A DNA stretch of 18,465 nt, taken from contig PKSW01000207.1 of the NCBI GenBank assembly GCA_002869465.1, positions 1-18,465 of the forward strand, in the 5' to 3' direction. Position 1 is the stretch's first letter. Each line of letters opens with the position of its first letter. A model generated the notes under the pieces. It was given only the letters and a program-made list of their open reading frames with translations, was not told the origin of the DNA and ran no database searches. This document shows positions 7,851 to 14,771 of this stretch, in pieces. Position numbers and translations under genes: made by a program. This stretch comes from Marinilabiliales bacterium. GTDB lineage: Bacteria; Bacteroidota; Bacteroidia; Bacteroidales; F082.

Positions 7851-9065
7851 ATGGCCCTAAGAATACTACATATTGCTTTGCCTGTTATGGGAGAGTCTGC
7901 AAACCTTGATCAGTTCTTTGAGTGCATGGAAAAACAATCCTTTAAAGATTTCATGATATATATTTGTGTCAATCAGTATGAATCGTGGTGGAATGACCCT
8001 GAGAAAGTTCATTATTGTCTTGACAACGCAAAAAGCATCAACTATATAAAATCATCAGGATTGGTGACTGAGATCATTGACAAAAGTTCAAAAGGAAAAG
8101 GCTGGCCGGAAAAAAGAGGTGGTGTTGGATGGGCTAGAAAAGTATTAATGGACAGGATTTCAAAAGAAAACAAAAACGACACTATCGTCAGCATGGATGC
8201 TGATACGTTTTATCCTGAAGATTATTTGGAATCGATTCATAACTATTTCATGCATCACCCTGAATCCGTGGGCCTGTCCATACCATATTTTCATCCCCTT
8301 GCCGGTGATGAAACCGACCGGCATATTCTAAGATATGAAATGTATATGCGTTATTATGCATTGAACATGCTAAGAATTCAAAATCCTTACAGTTTCACTG
8401 CGCTAGGATCAGCGATGGCCTTGCCGGTATGGGCCTATCTTAAAATAGGAGGGATGACGCCGGTAAAAAGTGGCGAGGACTTTTACCTGATTCAAAAATT
8501 GGTAAAAAACGGTAATGTAGGTCAATGGGTAGACACAACTGCATACCCGGCATCGAGATATTCCGACAGGGTATTATTTGGTACCGGTCCTGCTTTGATA
8601 AAAGGCGCCAAAGGTGATTGGGGTTCATACCCGGTTTATCAGCCATCTTCATTTGATCTTGTAAAAAAAACACACAAGCAATTTTCTCAGTTATTTAAAC
8701 GAGATGTGCACACACCCATGACTGATTTTTTAAAAGAACAATTCAAAACAGATGATTTATGGGGACCGCTAAGGCAAAATTATAAGGATGAACAAAACTT
8801 TATAAAAGCCTGTTCCAATAAGGTTGATGGATTGAGAATACTACAATTTCTCAGGCATCAGAAAAATAATTCCGAACCATTATCAGATGAATACGTATTA
8901 ACAAAATATCTGCAAGAATATTTTGCAAAAGAAATAGACAGTGGTTTAATTAAAGTATTAAAGGGTTTTGATTATAATACTTCAAGCATTGCCGATTTAG
9001 ATTTGTTGAGACAATTTCTCCAAATTCAGGAAGCAAACTTCAGAAGAAAAAGAGAAAATATATAG
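7851..9065 (+). CDS. Glycosyltransferase, GT2-like (GT-A fold), unknown substrate
   Basis: 404 residues from ATG 7851 (MALRILHIALPVMGES). The frame stays open to 7770, but the extra residues look non-coding and overlap the phhA promoter region. The N-terminus is the usual first strand and helix of a nucleotide-sugar binding domain (IALPVMGESANLDQFFECM). Asp116 and Asp118 in SMDADTFYPEDY form the DxD metal/nucleotide site. Glu209-Asp210 in VKSGEDFYLIQKL is the typical acceptor-side acidic pair. No membrane segment is evident, so it should act in the cytoplasm. Its acceptor is unknown. It is divergent from phhA (94 nt between starts) and is followed after 26 nt by miaA. I see nothing linking it to tyrosine catabolism. 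Confidence 0.7.
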   Translation: MALRILHIALPVMGESANLDQFFECMEKQSFKDFMIYICVNQYESWWNDPEKVHYCLDNAKSINYIKSSGLVTEIIDKSSKGKGWPEKRGGVGWARKVLMDRISKENKNDTIVSMDADTFYPEDYLESIHNYFMHHPESVGLSIPYFHPLAGDETDRHILRYEMYMRYYALNMLRIQNPYSFTALGSAMALPVWAYLKIGGMTPVKSGEDFYLIQKLVKNGNVGQWVDTTAYPASRYSDRVLFGTGPALIKGAKGDWGSYPVYQPSSFDLVKKTHKQFSQLFKRDVHTPMTDFLKEQFKTDDLWGPLRQNYKDEQNFIKACSNKVDGLRILQFLRHQKNNSEPLSDEYVLTKYLQEYFAKEIDSGLIKVLKGFDYNTSSIADLDLLRQFLQIQEANFRRKRENI

Positions 9066-9073
9066 CTAAATAG

Positions 9074-9081
9074 TATATTTG
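9074..9081 (+). promoter_or_regulatory. Possible -7 box before miaA
   Basis: TATATTTG is a perfect TAnnTTTG match in the 26-nt gap before miaA. Only 10 nt separate it from the ATG, so the leader would be about 5 nt or less. It could give miaA its own transcript apart from the glycosyltransferase gene, or be chance in AT-rich DNA. Confidence 0.3.
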
Positions 9082-9091
9082 GATTTCAGAA

Positions 9092-10012
9092 ATGGAACAT
9101 TTAATTACAATTTTAGGTGCGACAGCAACAGGTAAAACAAGACTTGCAGTTGAATTGGCAAGCTTAATTGACGGGGAAATTATCAGTGCCGATTCAAGGC
9201 AAGTTTATCGAGGAATGGATATCGGAACGGGTAAAGACATTGAAGAATACTCGTTTGATGGGAAGACAATCCCTTATCACCTGATCGATATTGTTGAACC
9301 GGGATATGAATTTAACGTATTTGAGTTTCACAGGGATTTTCACAAGGCTTATCAGGATGTTGTTTCAAGAGGAAAAATGCCCATCATGTGTGGTGGTAGT
9401 GGTTTATACCTTGATGCAGTGATCAGTGGCTACAAATTCAATAAAGTACCGCTAAATGAATTTCTCAGGAAAAACCTGGAAGATCTAAGCGATGAAGAAC
9501 TGATCAAAAAATTGAAATCATATGGTCCGCTGCATAATGTTACCGATATTTCTGAAAGGCACCGGCTTGTCAGGGCCATTGAAATAGCTGAATTTGAAAG
9601 AAAAAATAAAGACATTGAGGACGATCTCCTGGAAATCAATTCAATCAATTTTGGTATCCGTTTCGAGCGGGAAACCGTTAGGAGAAGAGTAACCGAAAGA
9701 TTGGAGTACCGTCTTGAAAATGGACTAATTGATGAAGTTAGGACGTTACTTGATAGCGGTTTAAAACCGGATCAATTGATATTTTACGGTCTCGAATACA
9801 AATACGTGACCATGCTGGTAACCCATCAAATGGAATACAATGAAATGTTTACACTTTTAAATACGGCCATTCATCAGTATGCGAAAAAGCAAATGACCTG
9901 GTACAGGAAAATGGAGAAGAAAGGCATAAAAATCCATTGGATTGATGGTAATATCAATCTGGATCATAAAATTGCCGTTGTTCTAGGTATTTTAAGAAAT
10001 TACCAGGGATAA
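9092..10012 (+). CDS. miaA: tRNA dimethylallyltransferase
   Basis: Transfers the dimethylallyl group to A37 of tRNAs that read codons starting with U, the first step towards ms2i6A. The 306-residue protein has the P-loop GATATGKT at residues 9-16, the phosphate/tRNA motif ISADSRQVYRGMDIGTGK (about 35-52), CGGSGLYLDAV near 100-110, and the C-terminal QMTWYRKMEKKG. These together are diagnostic of MiaA. The length is near that of the E. coli enzyme (316). The lid/insertion domain (about 115-200) is somewhat shortened. From memory, some Bacteroidota carry two miaA copies, and I cannot tell which type this is. It converges on pcm with 5 nt between stops. Confidence 0.95.
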   Translation: MEHLITILGATATGKTRLAVELASLIDGEIISADSRQVYRGMDIGTGKDIEEYSFDGKTIPYHLIDIVEPGYEFNVFEFHRDFHKAYQDVVSRGKMPIMCGGSGLYLDAVISGYKFNKVPLNEFLRKNLEDLSDEELIKKLKSYGPLHNVTDISERHRLVRAIEIAEFERKNKDIEDDLLEINSINFGIRFERETVRRRVTERLEYRLENGLIDEVRTLLDSGLKPDQLIFYGLEYKYVTMLVTHQMEYNEMFTLLNTAIHQYAKKQMTWYRKMEKKGIKIHWIDGNINLDHKIAVVLGILRNYQG

Positions 10013-10017
10013 AAAAA

Positions 10018-10668
10018 TCAATCATCCGATTTGTCTTTCAGCAGGGGAACAAATCGGAAACCACCGAAATGTTCTTCAGTCAATGATCCGTCCGGTTTTT
10101 TAGTTAACCTGATCATGGTCTGTATATCGCCTTCTCCAAGGGGAATGACAATAACACCACCCGGATTTAATTGTTCTACAAGTTTCTGAGGAATTTCAGG
10201 AGCTGCGGCAGTAATCAATATGCCATTATAGGGTGCAAAAGCAGGAATACCTTTATAACCGTCTCCATAAAATACTTTGATCTGCCTGTAACCTATCTTG
10301 GGTAAAAACTCTTTTGTCCGCTGGTATAGTTTCTTTTGACGTTCGATCGTATAAACTTTAGCGCCCAATTCAGCCAACACACAAGCCTGATATCCTGACC
10401 CGGTTCCGATCTCCAATATCTTCTGTCCTTTTTTTACTTCCAGAAGTTCGGTCTGAAAAGCAACCGTATAAGGTTGAGAAATGGTTTGACCTGATCCAAT
10501 GGGGAATGGTTTGTCCTCGTATGCAAATTCAAGAAAGGAAGAATCCAGAAAAAGATGTCTTGGGATTTTATCTATTGCATCCAGAATTCGCTCATCTGAA
10601 ATGCCTTTGAATTTAATTTCAGCTACCAGTCGTTTGCGCATTCCTTTATGCCGATAATTATCTACCAT
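10018..10668 (-). CDS. pcm: Protein-L-isoaspartate O-methyltransferase
   Basis: SAM-dependent repair enzyme that methylates isoaspartyl residues in damaged proteins. It has 216 residues from ATG 10668. An in-frame TTG two codons upstream is possible but unneeded. The substrate loop is PIGSGQTISQPYTVAFQTELL (about residues 56-76). SAM motif I is ILEIGTGSGYQACVLAEL (from about residue 84), and the post-motif acid is in YTIERQ. The motif II region ILITAAAPEIPQKLVEQL and LNPGGVIVIPLGE complete the family pattern. There is no signal peptide, so it is cytoplasmic. It is transcribed away from the neighbouring oxidoreductase gene, sharing a 106-nt intergenic region, and converges on miaA. Confidence 0.94.
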   Translation of the reverse strand: MVDNYRHKGMRKRLVAEIKFKGISDERILDAIDKIPRHLFLDSSFLEFAYEDKPFPIGSGQTISQPYTVAFQTELLEVKKGQKILEIGTGSGYQACVLAELGAKVYTIERQKKLYQRTKEFLPKIGYRQIKVFYGDGYKGIPAFAPYNGILITAAAPEIPQKLVEQLNPGGVIVIPLGEGDIQTMIRLTKKPDGSLTEEHFGGFRFVPLLKDKSDD

Positions 10669-10750
10669 TTTCAATTTTTAAGATACCTAAAAACTCGTCG
10701 AATATCAATATTTTGTGCGAAAATAGTAATAAAGCCAGCAAGAAAAAAAT

Positions 10751-10758
10751 TACCTTTG
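10751..10758 (+). promoter_or_regulatory. -7 box of the Gfo/Idh/MocA oxidoreductase gene
   Basis: TACCTTTG matches TAnnTTTG and lies 16 nt before ATG 10775, the expected place for a short Bacteroidota leader. I see no convincing -33 element. It lies in the 106-nt region shared with the divergent pcm gene. Confidence 0.5.
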
Positions 10759-10774
10759 CCACAAAATTTTTATC

Positions 10775-11761
10775 ATGGTCAGAATAGGTTTATTAGGGGC
10801 AGGACATCTTGGGAAAATCCATTTAAAATGCATCAAATTGGTTGAGGATTTTGAACTCATCGGTTTTTATGATCCTGATCCCGAAAAGGTAAAAGAGGTT
10901 GAAAAAGAATTTGGATTAAAAAGTTATGAAAGTGTATCTGCATTGATTGAGGCCAGCGATGCGGTGGATATAGTAACGCCAACAGTTTCCCATTTCGCTT
11001 GTGCTGCTGAAGCGATTAAAAAATCAAAGCATGTGTTTATTGAAAAACCTATTGTAACCACTCCAGAGCAGGCTTTGCAGTTAATTGAACTGGCATCGGA
11101 AGCTGATGTAAAAGTACAGGTAGGCCACGTGGAAAGGTTTAACCCGGCATTTACTGCAGCCAGCGAACACCTGAACAAACCCATGTTTATCGAATCGCAT
11201 AGACTGGCGCAATTTAACCCGAGGGGAACCGACGTTCCCGTTGTTCTCGACCTGATGATCCATGATATTGACATTATTTTAAGTGTTGTTAAATCTAAAA
11301 TTAGAAAGATAAATGCTAGCGGTGTAAATGTGGTAAGTGATACGCCAGATATTGCCAATGCCAGGTTGGAATTTGACAATGGTGCAGTGGCTAATTTAAC
11401 TGCTAGCAGGATCTCTTTAAAGAATATGCGAAAATCCAGATTCTTTCAGAGGGATGCCTATATCACAGTGGATTTTCTTGACAAGGTTGCTGAAATTGTC
11501 AGAATGGAAGAAATTGACCAGGTACCTGATGATCCGTTTGCATTGGTATTGGATTTAGGTGCAAATAAAAAGAAACGAAGGATCACATTTGATAAACCTG
11601 AAATTAAAGCTATCAATGCGATTGAAGAGGAATTACGAAGTTTTAGTAAGTCTATTATTCATAACATTACACCACCAGTTACTATCGATGATGGATACCA
11701 GGCTTTGCACGTGGCGCAAATGGTTATTGACAGGATTGAAGCCTCATCTGATAACTTTTAA
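10775..11761 (+). CDS. Gfo/Idh/MocA family oxidoreductase
   Basis: 328-residue NAD(P)-dependent sugar or sugar-nucleotide dehydrogenase-like protein. The N-terminal Rossmann fold has GLLGAGHLGKIH (residues 5-16) and the acidic YDPDPEKV after strand two. The family catalytic motif EKPI is at residues 90-93. GHVERFNPA (117-125) and VLDLMIHDIDIIL (157-169), with Asp159 and His163, make up the C-terminal active-site half. GHVERFNPA is reminiscent, from memory, of UDP-GlcNAc 3-dehydrogenases (GnnA type), but no partner aminotransferase is nearby, so I do not assign that activity. It is upstream of an envelope lipoprotein and sugar transferase, which suits a sugar-nucleotide role, though a 66-nt gap with a palindrome separates them. 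Confidence 0.85.
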   Translation: MVRIGLLGAGHLGKIHLKCIKLVEDFELIGFYDPDPEKVKEVEKEFGLKSYESVSALIEASDAVDIVTPTVSHFACAAEAIKKSKHVFIEKPIVTTPEQALQLIELASEADVKVQVGHVERFNPAFTAASEHLNKPMFIESHRLAQFNPRGTDVPVVLDLMIHDIDIILSVVKSKIRKINASGVNVVSDTPDIANARLEFDNGAVANLTASRISLKNMRKSRFFQRDAYITVDFLDKVAEIVRMEEIDQVPDDPFALVLDLGANKKKRRITFDKPEIKAINAIEEELRSFSKSIIHNITPPVTIDDGYQALHVAQMVIDRIEASSDNF

Positions 11762-11797
11762 CAAGATATGAACAATCTGGCAATAAGAGCCATCATC

Positions 11798-11811
11798 TTT
11801 CGTTAACGAAA
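11798..11811. promoter_or_regulatory. Perfect 14-bp palindrome before the lipoprotein gene (candidate operator)
   Basis: TTTCGTTAACGAAA is a perfect dyad with no spacer, lying in the 66-nt gap between the oxidoreductase stop and the lipoprotein start. An imperfect -7-like TAAATTTA follows at 11815-11822. The position fits a repressor or activator site for the lipoprotein/sugar-transferase pair. The dyad has no loop and no T-run, so it is not a terminator. Confidence 0.4.
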
Positions 11812-11827
11812 TAATAAATTTAGGGTA

Positions 11828-12724
11828 TTGCGTCTGAAAACTAATCTATATCACTTTTTTAATGTAATCCTATGCTGCACAGCATTCCTTGTGCTTTCCA
11901 GTTGCTACAAATTCGATGGCAACCAGACGATTCCGTCTTATGTCGAAATTGACACGGTACTTTTAAGAACGTATTACCCTGATCAAGGCTCAAATTCAAA
12001 TGCCATTAAAGATGTATGGGTATACGTGAATGATCAGCAAATCGGTGCATTTGAACTTCCTGCCATGTTTCCTGTTCTGGCGATTGAAAATCAGAAACTT
12101 GAAATCAGGCCTGGAATTAAAGTGAATGGTATTTCTAGCACCAGGGCACCTTATCCGTTTTACAAACCCATTATTTATGATGATTTTCTATTTATACCTG
12201 ACAGTACAATTCCGGTTATAAACCCCACTACCGAGTATTATTCCAATGTGAATTTTTTATGGATGGAAGATTTCGAGCATGCCGGCATAAGCTTGTCCGA
12301 ATCTTCAAGCAGTGATACGGTTATTGTACGAACACAACCGGGATCTAATCCGGATGGAAATTCAAGATATTCAGGGCTTATCAGCCTGAATACCATCGAT
12401 CGCATTTATTCTGCCAGTTCTGCAAATAGCTATCCTATTCCTAACCAGGGATCGCCTACTTTACTTGAAGTAGATTTTAAAACAAACAATTATATCAATA
12501 TAGGTATATTAATACAGGAGAATGGCAATTTTATAAAGATTCCCTTAGTAATCCTTAACCATTCTGAAATCTGGAATAAAATTTATGTTAATCTCGGGCC
12601 TAATTTGTCGTTGCACCCGCAGGCAACGGATTTTAAAGTATTTTTTGAAACTGTTTTGGAAGACAACCTTTCAAGTGCCACGATATACCTTGATAACATA
12701 AAGCTAATTAACAGACCATACTGA
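11828..12724 (+). CDS. Predicted lipoprotein of unknown function
   Basis: 298 residues, starting at TTG 11828. A stop in frame at 11804 and the absence of any in-frame ATG or GTG before the signal sequence leave TTG (or CTG 11834) as the only plausible start. The N-terminus is a lipoprotein signal: basic residues, a hydrophobic stretch, and lipobox LSSC with Cys26. The protein should therefore be anchored in the envelope facing the periplasm or surface. The rest is rich in Ser, Asn, Pro and Tyr and beta-prone, with no domain I can name. The end, SATIYLDNIKLINRPY, looks like the last strands of a jelly-roll carbohydrate-binding fold. Only 2 nt separate it from the sugar transferase gene, so a shared envelope-polysaccharide role is a reasonable inference. 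Confidence 0.7.
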   Translation: MRLKTNLYHFFNVILCCTAFLVLSSCYKFDGNQTIPSYVEIDTVLLRTYYPDQGSNSNAIKDVWVYVNDQQIGAFELPAMFPVLAIENQKLEIRPGIKVNGISSTRAPYPFYKPIIYDDFLFIPDSTIPVINPTTEYYSNVNFLWMEDFEHAGISLSESSSSDTVIVRTQPGSNPDGNSRYSGLISLNTIDRIYSASSANSYPIPNQGSPTLLEVDFKTNNYINIGILIQENGNFIKIPLVILNHSEIWNKIYVNLGPNLSLHPQATDFKVFFETVLEDNLSSATIYLDNIKLINRPY

Positions 12725-12726
12725 TT

Positions 12727-14142
12727 ATGAATAGAAGATTACAGGTTTTTAAGTATGTATTTTTAGATTGGCTTGCTGCATTGATTGCCTGGGGGCTATT
12801 TTATATTTTTAGAAAGTACACTGAAAATCCTGAAGTCATCTATCATTTAGATACTGTTTTTGATGATCGCCAATTCTGGTTGGGAATACTTGGAGTTCCT
12901 GTTTATTGGTTGATTTTATACACCATGATTGGTTCATATAGGCGGGTTTATAGAAAATCAAGGCTTAAAGAACTCTGGCAAACTATTGTTATCACTTTAA
13001 TTGGAGTAACCTTTATCTTTTTTGTTTTAATTTTGGACGACGTGATCATAACGTATAAATCCTACTATCAATCTTTTATTACCTTGTTTTTTTTGCAATT
13101 CTTCCTCACATTTAGTTTCAGACTATTCTTAACAACCATTACCGTTCATAAAATTCATAAAGGTAAAATAGGTTTTAATACAATAATTATAGGCAGTAAT
13201 GGAAATGCCAAAAAAGTATATAACGACATTATTAACCAGGAGATATCATCGGGTAATAAATTTGTTGGATTTGTAAATATCAGGGATGGTAACGACTTCC
13301 TGGTTTCCGAGTATCTTGAGCACCTAGGCGCTTACAAAGATCTGAATAAAGTTATTATTGAGTACAATGTGGAAGAAGTGATCATTGCCATTGAACGATC
13401 GGAAATTGATACGATTGAGAGGATCATTACCGAGCTCGAAACCACCAACGTGATTATTAAAGTGATTCCATTGATGCAGGATATCATTTTTGGTTCGGTA
13501 AAAGTTTCCGGGATTTTCCACACACCCCTTATTGAAATTTCCCCTGACCTGATGCCCATCTGGCAGCAATCACTGAAACGTTTGTTTGATGTGGTTGTCT
13601 CCATTATCGCTATCATTTTATTAACACCCGTGTATATTTTCACAGCCATAGGTGTAAAGATGTCATCCAAAGGACCAATTTTCTTTTCTCAGGAGAGAGT
13701 AGGGAAGGGCGGAAAGAAATTTATGATGCATAAGTTTCGTTCCATGTATTCTGATGCCGAGAAAGACGGGCCGCAACTTTCGTCTGAAAATGATTCGCGG
13801 ATTACAAAGTTTGGATTGTTTATCAGGAAAGTACGTCTGGATGAAATACCCCAGTTTTATACGGTTTTAAAAGGAGATATGTCGCTTGTAGGCCCGAGGC
13901 CTGAGCGTCAGTTTTACATTGAACAGATCGTAAAACGCGCACCGCATTACCGGTTACTTCTTAAAGTAAAACCTGGTATAACCTCTTGGGGACAAGTGAA
14001 ATTCGGGTATGCTTCCAATGTAGATGAAATGATCGAACGTCTTAAATATGACTTGTTGTATATTGAAAATATGTCGCTGGCAATGGACTTTAAAATTTTA
14101 ATTTATACGGTATTGATCGTGTTACAGGGTCGTGGAAAATAG
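12727..14142 (+). CDS. Polyprenyl glycosylphosphotransferase (exopolysaccharide initiating sugar transferase)
   Basis: 471-residue integral membrane enzyme that loads the first sugar phosphate onto undecaprenyl phosphate to start a polysaccharide or glycan chain. Four N-terminal membrane segments lie at about residues 10-28, 50-68, 87-105 and 115-137. They are followed by a Rossmann-like domain (NTIIIGSNGNAKKVYNDI from 151). The C-terminal bacterial sugar transferase domain begins at KRLFDVVVS (284) with the membrane-embedded helix at about 288-312. Catalytic and conserved parts are KFRSMY (336-341), the Asp372-Glu373 pair in VRLDEIPQFY, LKGDMSLVGPRPE (381-393) and VKPGITSWGQV (414-424). This is the WcaJ/WbaP-like architecture. 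It has no adjacent glycosyltransferase cluster, only the lipoprotein gene upstream. Confidence 0.92.
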   Translation: MNRRLQVFKYVFLDWLAALIAWGLFYIFRKYTENPEVIYHLDTVFDDRQFWLGILGVPVYWLILYTMIGSYRRVYRKSRLKELWQTIVITLIGVTFIFFVLILDDVIITYKSYYQSFITLFFLQFFLTFSFRLFLTTITVHKIHKGKIGFNTIIIGSNGNAKKVYNDIINQEISSGNKFVGFVNIRDGNDFLVSEYLEHLGAYKDLNKVIIEYNVEEVIIAIERSEIDTIERIITELETTNVIIKVIPLMQDIIFGSVKVSGIFHTPLIEISPDLMPIWQQSLKRLFDVVVSIIAIILLTPVYIFTAIGVKMSSKGPIFFSQERVGKGGKKFMMHKFRSMYSDAEKDGPQLSSENDSRITKFGLFIRKVRLDEIPQFYTVLKGDMSLVGPRPERQFYIEQIVKRAPHYRLLLKVKPGITSWGQVKFGYASNVDEMIERLKYDLLYIENMSLAMDFKILIYTVLIVLQGRGK

Positions 14143-14144
14143 TC

Positions 14145-14729
14145 TTATAATTGCCCCCTTTCAATCATCCTGACAATCACTTCAATTTGCCGATCTTCGC
14201 CATCCGGGTCATATTTTTCTTTTAAATTATATCCCCAGATGCGTGCGAATGCCTGGTACCAAAAGGCTGTAAATTTACCTCTCAATTCCTGAACCAATTC
14301 GTATGAAGAATCTCCGGTTTCACGGTCAATTAATTTGATTAGAATTTTACCCTGAGTAAAATTGAGTTCTTTTAATTCGCCACCATATTCCTCATTAATT
14401 TCTTTTTCGGCCTGCTTCATGATCTGTTTTCTTTCCTTATCAGTTGCAGCATTCATCAACATATCCTCATATTTTCTCAATTTAATACCGGCCAGTTTGG
14501 CATATGGATAAACGATTTTAACATTTTTCACCAGTTTTGTTAGTCGTTTTTGAGCCTTTCTTGATTTAGGTATTTTAAGGGAATATATTTCTACTTCTTT
14601 TAATCGAACAAAAGGTATCGTGTCGCCATCAATAACCTTGGCCGCTAAAACCGTATATTTTGATTCCTGTCCGTATGAATAACAGAGTCCAACAATTATG
14701 AGAAGGACGGTAGCTAAAACTCTTTTCAT
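14145..14729 (-). CDS. DUF4294 family exported protein
   Basis: 194 residues with a clear signal peptide (MKRVLATVLLIIVGLCYSYGQ) whose cleavage should fall after the YGQ region. The mature part holds the motif KVIDGDTIPFVRLKEVEI and a long Lys/Glu-rich helical stretch (about residues 55-120, SRKAQKRLTKLVKNVKIVYP onward). It ends with ELVQELRGKFTAFWYQAFA and RIWGYNLKEKYDP. This pattern is that of DUF4294, a family I know mainly from Bacteroidota and whose function is unknown. It lies 42 nt downstream of clpX on the same strand, so it may be read from the clp operon. Its 3' end comes within 2 nt of the converging sugar transferase stop. Confidence 0.75.
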   Translation of the reverse strand: MKRVLATVLLIIVGLCYSYGQESKYTVLAAKVIDGDTIPFVRLKEVEIYSLKIPKSRKAQKRLTKLVKNVKIVYPYAKLAGIKLRKYEDMLMNAATDKERKQIMKQAEKEINEEYGGELKELNFTQGKILIKLIDRETGDSSYELVQELRGKFTAFWYQAFARIWGYNLKEKYDPDGEDRQIEVIVRMIERGQL

Positions 14730-14771
14730 GGCGCAGGCAATTATCCAAAGATCATGCCCAATAAGAATGAA

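Noticed and set aside
10924..11379. 151-residue minus-strand open frame inside the oxidoreductase gene
   Set aside because: It is antisense to a gene with clear Rossmann and EKP motifs, has low-complexity Ser/Ala/Thr composition, and shows no start context or family resemblance.
11768..11806. A 12-codon ORF (MNNLAIRAIIFR) before the lipoprotein gene, whose stop lies in the palindrome
   Set aside because: No run of regulatory codons, no alternative hairpins and no conserved feature of a leader peptide. Short ORFs of this size are expected by chance.
13332..13670. 112-residue minus-strand open frame inside the sugar transferase gene
   Set aside because: It is antisense to strongly conserved transferase sequence and overlaps another spurious frame. 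Nothing supports translation.
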